Shown in pieces: positions 1 through 6,397 of a stretch of DNA of 64,000 nucleotides. The stretch covers positions 1-64,000 of the forward strand of contig JACPNK010000002.1 in assembly GCA_016185525.1 (NCBI GenBank), written 5' to 3'. A model generated the notes under the pieces. That model was not told the origin of the DNA, did not search any database, and saw only the letters and a program-made list of their open reading frames with translations. The first letter of the stretch is position 1. Every line of letters begins with the position of its first letter. This DNA comes from Candidatus Yanofskyibacteriota bacterium (GTDB lineage: Bacteria > Patescibacteria > Paceibacteria > 2-02-FULL-40-12 > IGHO2-12-FULL-4). Made by a program: the position numbers and the translations under genes.

Positions 1-24
1 TAAGAACCATTACCCACAAAAGCC

Positions 25-987
25 ATGCAATTCAAAGAAGCCATAGATCAATTCTCCGGCTGGAGAAAATTCAAGGTAAAAAGCCAAACCGTGAGAGGTT
101 ACGACCAAACACTTCGGCAGTTTTGTCTTTTTCTCCGAAACCCAGAAATCGAGGATATCAGCATTAATCATGTGATGGATTATCTGAATGGAATGAAAGA
201 TATGGGCTGGGATCAAAACAGCTTCGTAGGAAAATGCATGGCCTTGCGCAAATTCTTTGAATTTTACCGACTGCAGGGATATGCGGTGATCAACGAGGAA
301 CTCATCCCTATAATGCAAGCCGAACGCAAGCTCCCGAGGGTTGCCACGATAGAGGAATACAAAAAACTTATTGGCGCGATACCCGCAAAGACGAACGATC
401 CCCGGCACATCAGAAATTTGGCACTCATCAATTTGTTCTGGGATACCGGCGCAAGAAACGGCGAGATTTTATCATTGAATATGGCGGATCTGGATATGGA
501 AAGGAGACGGGCCCTCATCAGGACGGAGAAAGCAAAAAGCCGCCGGCCATTCCGGGAGATTTTCTGGACAGCGGATACACACGGCAACCTCCTTCAATGG
601 CTAAAGAAACGAGAGGCGCTCGAAAAGAAAAATAAATTCAAAGACCACGATGCCATCTTTATATCAATCGCCAATGCCCAATCCGGCCAGCGATACACTA
701 TTCGGGGAGTGGGCGAGATGCTGAGAAAATACTCTGCCAGAGCGAAGATTCCATATGTGAACGCTCACAGCTTCCGGCACCGCGTAGGCCACCATATTAT
801 AAAGAGCGGCGGATCAAGCGCCGATGTAATGAATATACTCGGACATTCCTCGGTCCAGAGCACTACCATCTACACGATGATGTCCGATCACGAACTCGAA
901 AAGAGATATCGCTATTTTATGGAAGAGCCGGCCCAGGAAAAAAGTCGCGTTGCCAGAGAATTGCCGCCTGTGGGTAAATCAACTTGA
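25..987 (+). CDS. Tyrosine recombinase / integrase (XerC/D-like)
   Basis: Site-specific recombinase of the phage-integrase family, cutting and rejoining DNA through a tyrosine. The 320-aa protein has an N-terminal SAM-like core-binding domain (about residues 1-100) and a C-terminal catalytic domain. Catalytic residues are visible: Arg144 in TGARNGEIL, His248 and Arg251 in HSFRH, His274 in LGHSS and the nucleophile Tyr283 in TTIYT. It is followed by a small ribbon-helix-helix-like gene and a repeat-rich gene-free stretch, so it may belong to an integrated element. It could equally be a XerC/D-like resolvase; no dif site was identified. The start at 25 is the first ATG in the window. Confidence 0.93.
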   Translation: MQFKEAIDQFSGWRKFKVKSQTVRGYDQTLRQFCLFLRNPEIEDISINHVMDYLNGMKDMGWDQNSFVGKCMALRKFFEFYRLQGYAVINEELIPIMQAERKLPRVATIEEYKKLIGAIPAKTNDPRHIRNLALINLFWDTGARNGEILSLNMADLDMERRRALIRTEKAKSRRPFREIFWTADTHGNLLQWLKKREALEKKNKFKDHDAIFISIANAQSGQRYTIRGVGEMLRKYSARAKIPYVNAHSFRHRVGHHIIKSGGSSADVMNILGHSSVQSTTIYTMMSDHELEKRYRYFMEEPAQEKSRVARELPPVGKST

Positions 988-1023
988 TATTGTGTGCCGG
1001 TCGCATAGGGTGTTGTTGAAACC

Positions 1024-1194
1024 ATGTATTCACCAAAGATAGACGAAAATCAAATTCAGAGATTGTACCGGCTACGAGAATCTATGAAAGAGAACGGAAT
1101 GAAAACGACCATGGCTGCGATGGCGCGAGAAGCGATAGAGCAATACCTAGCCGAGAAAGAAACGAACGAAAAAAACGCAAAGGTCGCCACTTAA
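1024..1194 (+). CDS. Small ribbon-helix-helix-like protein (56 aa)
   Basis: Short ORF starting MYSPKIDENQIQRLYRLRE and ending in a charged tail. The layout, a beta-strand-like start (SPKIDENQI) followed by two predicted helices (RLYRLRESMKENG, then MAAMAREAIEQYL), is that of short CopG/Arc-type ribbon-helix-helix DNA-binding proteins, which often accompany recombinases or mobile elements. It begins 36 nt after the integrase stop on the same strand and may be co-transcribed with it. A 9-bp direct repeat, GCATAGGGT (1003-1011 and 1281-1289), flanks it. The family assignment is by pattern only; its role as a regulator of the recombinase is inference. Confidence 0.6.
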   Translation: MYSPKIDENQIQRLYRLRESMKENGMKTTMAAMAREAIEQYLAEKETNEKNAKVAT

Positions 1195-1505
1195 CAGCTT
1201 GATAGAAGATACCGATAATATATAATGTAAGTGAGGCAGAAGTTATCCACTCCCATCCGCTTGATAACTTTGACAACCAAGCATAGGGTTGTGGGTGCGA
1301 TAAAAAGAAAGCACTTTGACAACCCGACTTTTACTCCCAGATGATCCGACGGCAACCTCCCGACGGGTCATCTGGGGAGTAAGAGAACTCTTTTCAGAAG
1401 AAAAGTTTGTGGCTAAAAAAATCCCTGTGACAGTTTCTGTGATAGAAGAAGTATAAGAAGTGTCATGGGAGATAAAAATTAAAAACCGCAGGTATAATCC
1501 AGCGG
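1195..1505. repeat. Gene-free stretch with a large inverted repeat
   Basis: No convincing gene. It holds an 11-bp direct repeat, CTTTGACAACC, at 1268-1278 and 1314-1324, with GGGTTGT between them in the opposite sense. It also holds a strong imperfect inverted repeat with arms at 1331-1348 and 1364-1383 (one bulge and one G-U pair). The loop carries two copies of CCGACGG. Proximity to the recombinase suggests a recombination site or hairpin, but no known att or attC core was recognised. Confidence 0.55.
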
Positions 1506-2114
1506 TCAAAGTAGGTTTGCAACTTCTTCAAATGCGCGAATGTAGTAGTCTGCGTCGGCCAGTAATTTTTCGGGAATATATTTATTAAGAAAAGCGATTG
1601 CAATAACCCCGGCTTTTTTGGCGTGTCGGATATCAGAAGGCGCATCGCCAACAAACGAGCACTCATTGGGTCTGACGCCGTTTTGTTGAACAATTTTCGC
1701 GACAACAGTTTTCTTGTCTAAAACATGGAATGCGCAGTCACTGAATAAATGGCAAAGGTCAAATTTATTTAGTAGAGGAACAACTAAGTTTTCGTGTTGG
1801 GCAGTGACGAGAGCTAAACGAACATCTTGCTGATACAACCGTTGAAGTGTTGCTTTAACGCTGGGAAAGAGCGCCGCGCCAGACACCCCTCTTTCATACT
1901 CAGGTCCGTATATTGCGTTTAGTTCTTCTCTTGATGCGGTTATGCCACGCTTCCGGTAGACTTCCATGTAATCACCGTTTTCAAGCTCTTGAAAGTAATC
2001 TGCTATAGTGGGTGGTTCTACACCGAATGTCAAAAATGTTTTCCGTCTTGCGTTGTTCCAAACGGGCATATCATCTAACAGTGTTCCGTTCCAATCGCAA
2101 AAAAGGATTTTCAT
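1506..2114 (-). CDS. HAD-superfamily hydrolase (phosphoglycolate phosphatase-like)
   Basis: Predicted cytosolic phosphatase of 202 aa. Motif I is CDWNGTLLDD near the N-terminus, with nucleophile Asp7; the usual second acidic residue is Asn9, a variant seen in some HAD subfamilies. Motif II is the Thr of LVTAQ (about 104). The basic motif III lies in DKKTVVAK, and motif IV is FVGDAPSDI with Asp157 and Asp161. An alpha-helical cap between motifs I and II fits subclass I. An AGGAG ribosome binding site precedes the ATG on the minus strand. The substrate is unknown. It is convergent with the upstream element genes and divergent from the toxin-antitoxin pair. Confidence 0.85.
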   Translation of the reverse strand: MKILFCDWNGTLLDDMPVWNNARRKTFLTFGVEPPTIADYFQELENGDYMEVYRKRGITASREELNAIYGPEYERGVSGAALFPSVKATLQRLYQQDVRLALVTAQHENLVVPLLNKFDLCHLFSDCAFHVLDKKTVVAKIVQQNGVRPNECSFVGDAPSDIRHAKKAGVIAIAFLNKYIPEKLLADADYYIRAFEEVANLL

Positions 2115-2193
2115 AAACCCAAACTCCTAAGTGAAAGAACTTGAAAGCATTGTAGATGACGGGTATGTTTGTGTCAAATAGATAAAGGAATAC

Positions 2194-2216
2194 ATATCAA
2201 GGAGACGCCTTGATAT
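2194..2216. repeat. Short palindrome upstream of the toxin-antitoxin pair
   Basis: ATATCAAGG and CCTTGATAT are separated by 5 nt. The same core reappears in a longer hairpin just downstream of the pair (2847-2889), so the module is bracketed by related palindromes. Confidence 0.6.
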
Positions 2217-2251
2217 ATATAGCTCTTGCTTTTCCGTTTTAACTTATTCAC

Positions 2252-2284
2252 TTGCGTTTTAAGAAGTGTACGTTATAATGTACA
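2252..2284 (+). promoter_or_regulatory. Promoter and TGTACA-type operator of the toxin-antitoxin operon
   Basis: A sigma70-like promoter has TTGCGT at 2252-2257, a 16-nt spacer and TATAAT at 2274-2279. Two TGTAC-core sites, TGTACG (2267) and TGTACA (2279), flank and overlap the -10 box and start 12 bp apart. In E. coli yefM-yoeB the autorepressor binds TGTACA hexamers with the same 12-bp centre spacing (established knowledge). Autorepression here is inferred. The start codon at 2286 lies directly behind it, so the leader is very short. Confidence 0.75.
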
Positions 2285-2285
2285 T

Positions 2286-2642
2286 ATGAATAAAAATACG
2301 ATATCAATATCCCAAGCGAGGAGCAAATTGTTCACCATCGCTCAAAGAGTACAAACCCCGGGGGTCTATTTCACGTTTACCGATAAAGGACGGCCAAAGA
2401 CTGTCATTATGTCTGCGGATGAATATGAGTCAATAATTGAAACGCTTGAAGTTATGCGTGATTTCCCTGATTTGGACAAAACTATCGCGAAAGTCGATAA
2501 AGATGTAAGATCCGGAGCTTATTTGAACTACCCAACATTGGATGACATTTTAGCTAAAGAAGGATATATACTAAACAATAAATTAAATACTAAGCATGGC
2601 GTATCAACTACGCGTCGAACCAAGCGCGCTAAGAAGTCTTAA
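2286..2642 (+). CDS. Type II antitoxin, Phd/YefM family
   Basis: Antitoxin of 118 aa: an N-terminal DNA-binding Phd/YefM fold (ISISQARSKLFTIAQRV and the strand VYFTFTDKGRPKTVIMS, followed by ADEYESIIETLEVM) and a flexible C-terminal toxin-neutralising tail. An upstream in-frame extension exists, but the ATG at 2286 fits the family N-terminus and the promoter position. Its 3' end overlaps the toxin gene by 47 nt, giving a basic tail (TTRRTKRAKKS) that is longer than usual. It is expected to repress its own promoter through the TGTACA operator. The gene order, antitoxin before toxin, is standard. Confidence 0.88.
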   Translation: MNKNTISISQARSKLFTIAQRVQTPGVYFTFTDKGRPKTVIMSADEYESIIETLEVMRDFPDLDKTIAKVDKDVRSGAYLNYPTLDDILAKEGYILNNKLNTKHGVSTTRRTKRAKKS

Positions 2643-2847
2643 TCGGATATCTGGGCGCGATCGTCAGCGTATTATTGCATCTCTGGCTGGTATAAAAAGA
2701 GACCCTTTTGGCGGTAAGGCACTTGAGGGCAAGCTTAAAGGAGTTCGTTCCTGGAGAGTTGGGGAGTATCGTATACTCTATCGTATTCTAAAACACGAGC
2801 TTTTGATAATAGTAATTCGTATTGGGTCTCGGCAAGGAATTTATTAA
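2596..2847 (+). CDS. Type II toxin, RelE/ParE superfamily (RelE/StbE-like)
   Basis: An 83-aa toxin with the RelE/ParE fold: LRVEPSALRSLNRI, a long helix, then GKALEGKLKGVRSWRVGEY, RILYRI and LLIIVIRIGSRQGIY. The sequence pattern matches the RelE branch, whose members cut mRNA at the ribosome. Arg residues in RSWRVGEYRILYRI and the C-terminal Tyr fit that branch. It starts inside the antitoxin gene in another frame, so translation is probably coupled. Whether it acts as an mRNA interferase or as a gyrase poison cannot be decided from sequence alone. Confidence 0.88.
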   Translation: MAYQLRVEPSALRSLNRISGRDRQRIIASLAGIKRDPFGGKALEGKLKGVRSWRVGEYRILYRILKHELLIIVIRIGSRQGIY

Positions 2848-2889
2848 AAACTTTATATATCAAGGCGTCGCCTTGGTATATAAAGTTTT
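2847..2889. repeat. 21-bp hairpin directly after the toxin gene
   Basis: Left arm 2847-2867 and right arm 2869-2889 pair over 21 bp with a single G-U wobble. It overlaps the toxin stop codon and could act as a terminator. The CAAGGCG/CGCCTTG core echoes the palindrome upstream of the module at 2194-2216. Confidence 0.7.
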
Positions 2890-2974
2890 AAGAAGTAACA
2901 GAGGTGCTGTGCTCTTCCGAAGCTCAAACGAAGTGCAGAGCGAAGGAGGGTCACGGAGCGTAGGGAAAGAAAAA

Positions 2975-2998
2975 GCCCGAACTCGATTGAGTTCGGGC
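2975..2998 (-). terminator. Minus-strand intrinsic terminator
   Basis: GCCCGAACTC, a 4-nt loop, then GAGTTCGGGC. Read on the minus strand the stem is followed by a run of T, placing it just after the 46-codon gene at 3018-3158. Confidence 0.8.
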
Positions 2999-3017
2999 AT
3001 ACAAAGAAGGGAATCTA

Positions 3018-3158
3018 TTACGACCTCCGACTCCGGAAATAGAAGTAAAAACCACTTCCTGGGAGGTACCATCCCTTTTCAGAAGGCTTGTGTTTGCTGA
3101 AACAGTACAACACCAAGTCAGAAACACAGAATGCCGCCCATAATATGATTATTGTCAC
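3018..3158 (-). CDS. Small hydrophobic protein (46 aa), unrecognised
   Basis: A GTG-initiated ORF whose expression signals are unusually complete: a TTGACA/TAAAAT promoter with 17-nt spacing, a strong AGGGGGTG ribosome binding site about 5 nt before the GTG, and an intrinsic terminator 20 nt after the stop. The protein opens with a likely membrane segment (TIIILWAAFCVSDLVLYCF) and ends in an aromatic and basic tail (GFYFYFRSRRS). It lies between the toxin-antitoxin module and the transposase, pointing away from the latter. No family was recognised. The case for a real gene rests on the signals, not on homology. Confidence 0.6.
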   Translation of the reverse strand: MTIIILWAAFCVSDLVLYCFSKHKPSEKGWYLPGSGFYFYFRSRRS

Positions 3159-3185
3159 CGTTCACCCCCTTTTTGAACTATTCCT

Positions 3186-3214
3186 ATTTTAGCATACGTT
3201 GGTTACAGTGTCAA
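3186..3214 (-). promoter_or_regulatory. Sigma70-type promoter for the 46-codon gene
   Basis: On the minus strand: TTGACA (3214-3209), a 17-nt spacer and TAAAAT (3191-3186), about 27 nt before the GTG start. Confidence 0.8.
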
Positions 3215-3234
3215 GTTTTGCCCACATACAACCA

Positions 3235-3254
3235 TACGACATCGCAAGTCGTAC
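3235..3254. repeat. REP-like palindrome, copy 1 (upstream of the transposase)
   Basis: TACGAC-ATCGCAA-GTCGTAC, an imperfect palindrome just upstream of the transposase start. The same unit recurs inside the gene (3421-3440) and inverted after it (3961-3983). Confidence 0.8.
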
Positions 3255-3265
3255 ATCAAATCTAT

Positions 3266-3943
3266 ATGGAAATAGAACTTTTTCACACGCTTAACAGAGG
3301 AGTAGATAAACGAACTATTTTTCTTGACGACCAAGACAAATTTAGATTTATCCATGACCTTTATGAATTTAACGATCAGGATCGGGTTAATACAACATCA
3401 CGTTTTTTTAGTCAAATGAACGACATCGCAAGTCGTACAGTTGGAAAAAAGAAAAGAAAGTTATTGGTCGATATTCACTGTTTTTGTTTGATGGGCAATC
3501 ACTATCATCTACTTCTTAGTCCAAGAGTGGAAAATGGGGTTTCCAGATTTATGAAGAAACTGAATATGGGCTATGCCAAATATTTTAATCAAAAATATAA
3601 AAGGACAGGAGCGTTATTTGAAGGAAGATATAAATCTGTGCCAGTTGTGGAAGAATCTCATTTTATTCATATACCTTACTATATTCATTTGAATCCCCTT
3701 GATTTTATGAGTCCAGAATGGAGAAATAGGACAATCAAAAATACAAAGAGTACAATTGATTTTTTAGAAAATTATCGTTGGAGCAGTTTCTTGGATTATA
3801 TTGGTATTAAAAATTTTCCATCAGTAACATCAAGAAGTTTTCTTTCAAAGTTTTTCGGAGGACCCCATAACTATAAAAAAGAGACACTCGAATGGATTAA
3901 AGGGACGAATTTAGATAATATGAGCGATATGTTGCTAGAATAA
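3266..3943 (+). CDS. REP-associated Y1 transposase (RAYT, IS200/IS605-like)
   Basis: A 225-aa HUH/Y1 single-strand transposase. It starts with the characteristic HTLNRGVDKRTIF segment and carries the metal-binding His-u-His in MGNHYHLLL. The catalytic-tyrosine helix region follows (KLNMGYAKYFNQKYKRTGALFEGRYKS, a span read in pieces), then the typical IPYYIHLNP. The ATG at 3266 matches the family start; a longer frame upstream runs through the repeat and is rejected. REP-like palindromes lie on both sides and one lies inside the coding region, as expected for RAYTs that act on such repeats. The gene appears intact. Confidence 0.9.
   Translation: MEIELFHTLNRGVDKRTIFLDDQDKFRFIHDLYEFNDQDRVNTTSRFFSQMNDIASRTVGKKKRKLLVDIHCFCLMGNHYHLLLSPRVENGVSRFMKKLNMGYAKYFNQKYKRTGALFEGRYKSVPVVEESHFIHIPYYIHLNPLDFMSPEWRNRTIKNTKSTIDFLENYRWSSFLDYIGIKNFPSVTSRSFLSKFFGGPHNYKKETLEWIKGTNLDNMSDMLLE
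3421..3440. repeat. REP-like palindrome, copy 2, inside the transposase gene
   Basis: CGACATCGCAAGTCGTACAG, identical in its core to copy 1, read in frame as part of the protein (around DIASRTV). Confidence 0.8.
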
Positions 3944-3960
3944 TAAATTGTACAACTTGC

Positions 3961-3983
3961 GTACGACTTGCGATGTCGTACAG
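3961..3983. repeat. REP-like palindrome, copy 3, inverted
   Basis: GTACGACTTGCGATGTCGTA is the reverse complement of copy 1. It is followed by a partial repeat, TGTCGTACAGTT, so the downstream flank holds about one and a half units. Confidence 0.8.
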
Positions 3984-4006
3984 TTAATGTCGTACAGTTA
4001 TATTTT

Positions 4007-4189
4007 GTGAAAACAAAAAGCAAAAAATCAAAGCAAGTTCAATCTAAAGATAGCGACTTTTATTTTAACGACTGCGGTATCTGCCAAGCAATGAAAAGGG
4101 CAGATGAGAAAGGAAAAAATTTGTCTAGCGAAGGATTAAAAGAAATTTTTGATAAACAAAATAAAAAGCAGAATCATAAACAAAAATAA
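4007..4189 (+). CDS. Small Cys-pair protein (60 aa), conserved-looking hypothetical
   Basis: A Lys-rich start (VKTKSKKSKQ) is followed by a compact core, DFYFNDCGICQAMKRADEKG, containing one CxxC pair, and an amphipathic helix. The GTG at 4007 is chosen because the longer frame to 3968 reads only through the REP palindrome. The 3' end overlaps the next gene by 41 nt. The CxxC pair could bind metal or be redox-active, but no function can be assigned. Confidence 0.5.
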   Translation: MKTKSKKSKQVQSKDSDFYFNDCGICQAMKRADEKGKNLSSEGLKEIFDKQNKKQNHKQK

Positions 4190-4658
4190 AATAAAGAAAA
4201 AAATCACTGTTGCCGTATCAGGAGGTTTTGACCCAATTCACATTGGCCATGTCAGGTTGTTTAGTGAGGCAAAAAAGCTTGGTAACAAGTTAATTGTAAT
4301 TTTAAATAACGACAACTGGCTTAAAAAGAAAAAGGGTTATGTTTTTATGAATCAGCATGAACGCAAAGAGGTGATAGAATCCATTCGGGCAGTAGACAAG
4401 GTTATTTTCACTAGCCACAAACCCAACCCGAAAGATATGAGTGTCTGTTCTGAACTTAAAAAACTCAAGCCGGATGTTTTTGCTAACGGCGGCGACAGGA
4501 AAATCGGCATGCACGCTCCAACCGAATCGTTGGTTTGCGTTGAAATTCATTGCCGGGAAGTTTTTGGCGTTGGCCGTGGCGGCAAGGTGCAGTCCAGTTC
4601 TTGGCTTGTGGAAAAGGTAAAAAACCTATCTTTTATTTTCTTATGTATAATCCTATAA
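4149..4658 (+). CDS. Adenylyl/cytidylyltransferase-like protein (HIGH superfamily)
   Basis: A nucleotidyltransferase that joins a nucleotide to a phosphorylated small molecule. The signature GGFDPIHIGH contains the HxGH catalytic motif, followed by IVILNNDNWL and the substrate region KPDVFANGGDR. The end, GKVQSSSWLVEK, resembles the RfaE2 (heptose-1-phosphate adenylyltransferase) and glycerol-3-phosphate cytidylyltransferase group. The start is uncertain: the only reasonable codon is a TTG at 4149, since no ATG or GTG precedes the motif. It overlaps the PurM-like gene by 16 nt, suggesting coupled translation. The substrate is unknown. Confidence 0.8.
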   Translation: MINKIKSRIINKNKIKKKITVAVSGGFDPIHIGHVRLFSEAKKLGNKLIVILNNDNWLKKKKGYVFMNQHERKEVIESIRAVDKVIFTSHKPNPKDMSVCSELKKLKPDVFANGGDRKIGMHAPTESLVCVEIHCREVFGVGRGGKVQSSSWLVEKVKNLSFIFLCIIL

Positions 4659-5575
4659 AACCATATGGCAACAAAATATACGAAATTATCCAAAAAACTT
4701 GGCGAACGCCTTATGTGTTTGTCAGCGACGGGCCGTATCCGATAATAAATAAAAAATTTTCCTTGTCTGAAGTTGACCACACAGATGGCATTGGTACAAA
4801 AGGAATTTACCATTGGCAGAAAAGCACTTGGCGGAATGCCGTATTGGACGCTTTGGCTATGAATCTTAACGATTTGGCTTTGGCCAGAGCCGTGCCGTAC
4901 AAACTGCAAAACCACATTATCCTGCCGGTTGAGGACATAAGGATTTTGAAAATAATTAAAGCGCTCGTCTTGGAGTGCCAAAAAAGAAAAATTGCCATAA
5001 CCGGAGGAGAAAATTCTTTTCACAACGACGCCTTGGGTATGGATATCAGCATGACTGTTTCAGGTTTTGTTAAAAAGGATAAACCAAACAGGTTTCAGGT
5101 TGGGGACGTGCTTATCGGTTTCAAAAGCAACGGCTTGCACTCAAACGGCTTTACTCTTGTCAGAAAAGTTTTTGGCAAAAAATTCAGACCCGATTTTGTT
5201 AAGCCGACTAAAATTTATCTGGATACGATTTTGGCTTTAGACAAAGTTTATGATATCCATGGCTTGATGCATATTACGGGCGGAGCTTTTACGAAGCTAA
5301 AAAAACTTTTGAAAGGCGGGGATGCTCTGATAAACCATCAGCATAAACTTAAACCGCAGCCGATTTTCTACGAAATTTTCAAGCGGGGTGTCGGTGAGCG
5401 GGAAATGTATCAGACCTTTAACTGCGGCATCGGTTTTGTCATTTCAGTTCCGAAATCCCAAGCCGGCAAAATCGTTTCTAAAACAAAAGATGCTGATATG
5501 GTCGGAGAAGTTGTAAAGGGAAACGGTTGTGTTCAAATAGAATCTATGTTCAGCAAAAAATTAATTTTGCTATAA
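4643..5575 (+). CDS. purM: PurM-like protein (AIR synthetase family)
   Basis: Resembles phosphoribosylformylglycinamidine cyclo-ligase, which makes aminoimidazole ribotide in purine synthesis using ATP. Family signatures are visible: DHTDGIGTKG near the N-terminus, LNDLAL, ITGGEN, GDVLIGFKSNGLHSNGFTLV, HITGGAF and TFNCGIGFVISV. At 310 aa it is slightly shorter than the usual 340-350 aa. The ATG at 4643 overlaps the preceding nucleotidyltransferase by 16 nt. No other purine-pathway gene is in the window, so a stand-alone or altered role is possible; related PurM-fold enzymes (ThiL, SelD, HypE) share the fold but fit these motifs less well. Confidence 0.8.
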   Translation: MYNPIKPYGNKIYEIIQKTWRTPYVFVSDGPYPIINKKFSLSEVDHTDGIGTKGIYHWQKSTWRNAVLDALAMNLNDLALARAVPYKLQNHIILPVEDIRILKIIKALVLECQKRKIAITGGENSFHNDALGMDISMTVSGFVKKDKPNRFQVGDVLIGFKSNGLHSNGFTLVRKVFGKKFRPDFVKPTKIYLDTILALDKVYDIHGLMHITGGAFTKLKKLLKGGDALINHQHKLKPQPIFYEIFKRGVGEREMYQTFNCGIGFVISVPKSQAGKIVSKTKDADMVGEVVKGNGCVQIESMFSKKLILL

Positions 5576-5638
5576 GGGGTAGAAACTAAAATTGCAGTCA
5601 GCTGATTTTTAAGGTATAAGTATTTAAAATCGTACGAT

Positions 5639-6343
5639 ATGAAACTAATTTTTGACATTGAAACAATCGGTGAAGATTTTGACAAACTTGATGAGACGAC
5701 TCAAGACTCTTTAACGCGTTGGATAAAAAAAGAATCTGAAAGCGAGGAAGAGTATAAGATTGCCCTTGAAGAGATGAAAGACGGCTTGGGCTTTTCTCCT
5801 TTAACTGGTGAAGTTGTGGCGATTGGGGTTTTGGATGTGGAAAAGAATAAAGGGGCGGTTTACTATCAAAATCCGGATAATCCTAGTGAAGTTACAGAAG
5901 AAGGCATAAAACTTCAGGCAATGTCGGAGAAAGAAATGCTTGAAAGATTTTGGCAGGGGGTTGAACACTATGAAGAATTTGTTTCTTTCAACGGACGGGC
6001 GTTTGATGTGCCTTTTTTGATGGTCCGCTCGGCGGTGCATGGTATCAGGCCAAGCAAAGACTTAATGTCCAACCGATATTTAAGTCTTCAAAAATACGGC
6101 GCCAAACACATTGACCTTTTGGACCAGCTCACTTTTTACGGAGCCGTCCGCAAGAAGGGCAATCTGCATCTTTGGAGCCGGGCTTTCGGCATTAAAAGTC
6201 CTAAAGAGGAGGGAGTTACCGGAGAAGATGTCGGCAAACTTTTCCAAGAAAAAAAGTTTCTAAAAATTGCTCAATATAATATCGGCGACTTGCGGGCAAC
6301 CAAAACATTGTTTGAGTATTGGGACGAGTATTTAAGATTCTAG
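5639..6343 (+). CDS. RNase H-like 3'-5' exonuclease (PolB exonuclease-related)
   Basis: A 234-aa DEDD-type exonuclease. The first acidic motif is IFDIET at the start, the second is FNGRAFDVPFL, and the third region is YNIGDLRATKTLF, with HIDLLDQLTFYG between them. This arrangement matches the stand-alone exonucleases related to the proofreading domain of family B polymerases. It probably degrades single-stranded DNA or RNA in the cytosol. It is followed by a shared bidirectional terminator and faces a minus-strand gene. Confidence 0.82.
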   Translation: MKLIFDIETIGEDFDKLDETTQDSLTRWIKKESESEEEYKIALEEMKDGLGFSPLTGEVVAIGVLDVEKNKGAVYYQNPDNPSEVTEEGIKLQAMSEKEMLERFWQGVEHYEEFVSFNGRAFDVPFLMVRSAVHGIRPSKDLMSNRYLSLQKYGAKHIDLLDQLTFYGAVRKKGNLHLWSRAFGIKSPKEEGVTGEDVGKLFQEKKFLKIAQYNIGDLRATKTLFEYWDEYLRF

Positions 6344-6357
6344 TATGAGAGTAATAT

Positions 6358-6383
6358 AAAAGAGCATAAACGATGCTCTTTTT
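6358..6383. terminator. Bidirectional intrinsic terminator
   Basis: AAAAGAGCAT, a 5-nt loop, then ATGCTCTTTTT. It lies between two convergent genes and has T-runs on both strands. Confidence 0.85.
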
Positions 6384-6397
6384 AAATTTCAGGTAGA

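Noticed and set aside
1331..1383. Integron attC site near the tyrosine recombinase
   Set aside because: The large hairpin has no GTTRRRY/RYYYAAC core sites and the recombinase lacks a visible integron-specific insertion.
1243..1509. Minus-strand ORF of 88 codons over the repeat-rich gap
   Set aside because: No ribosome binding site, composition unlike a protein, and it crosses the large inverted repeat.
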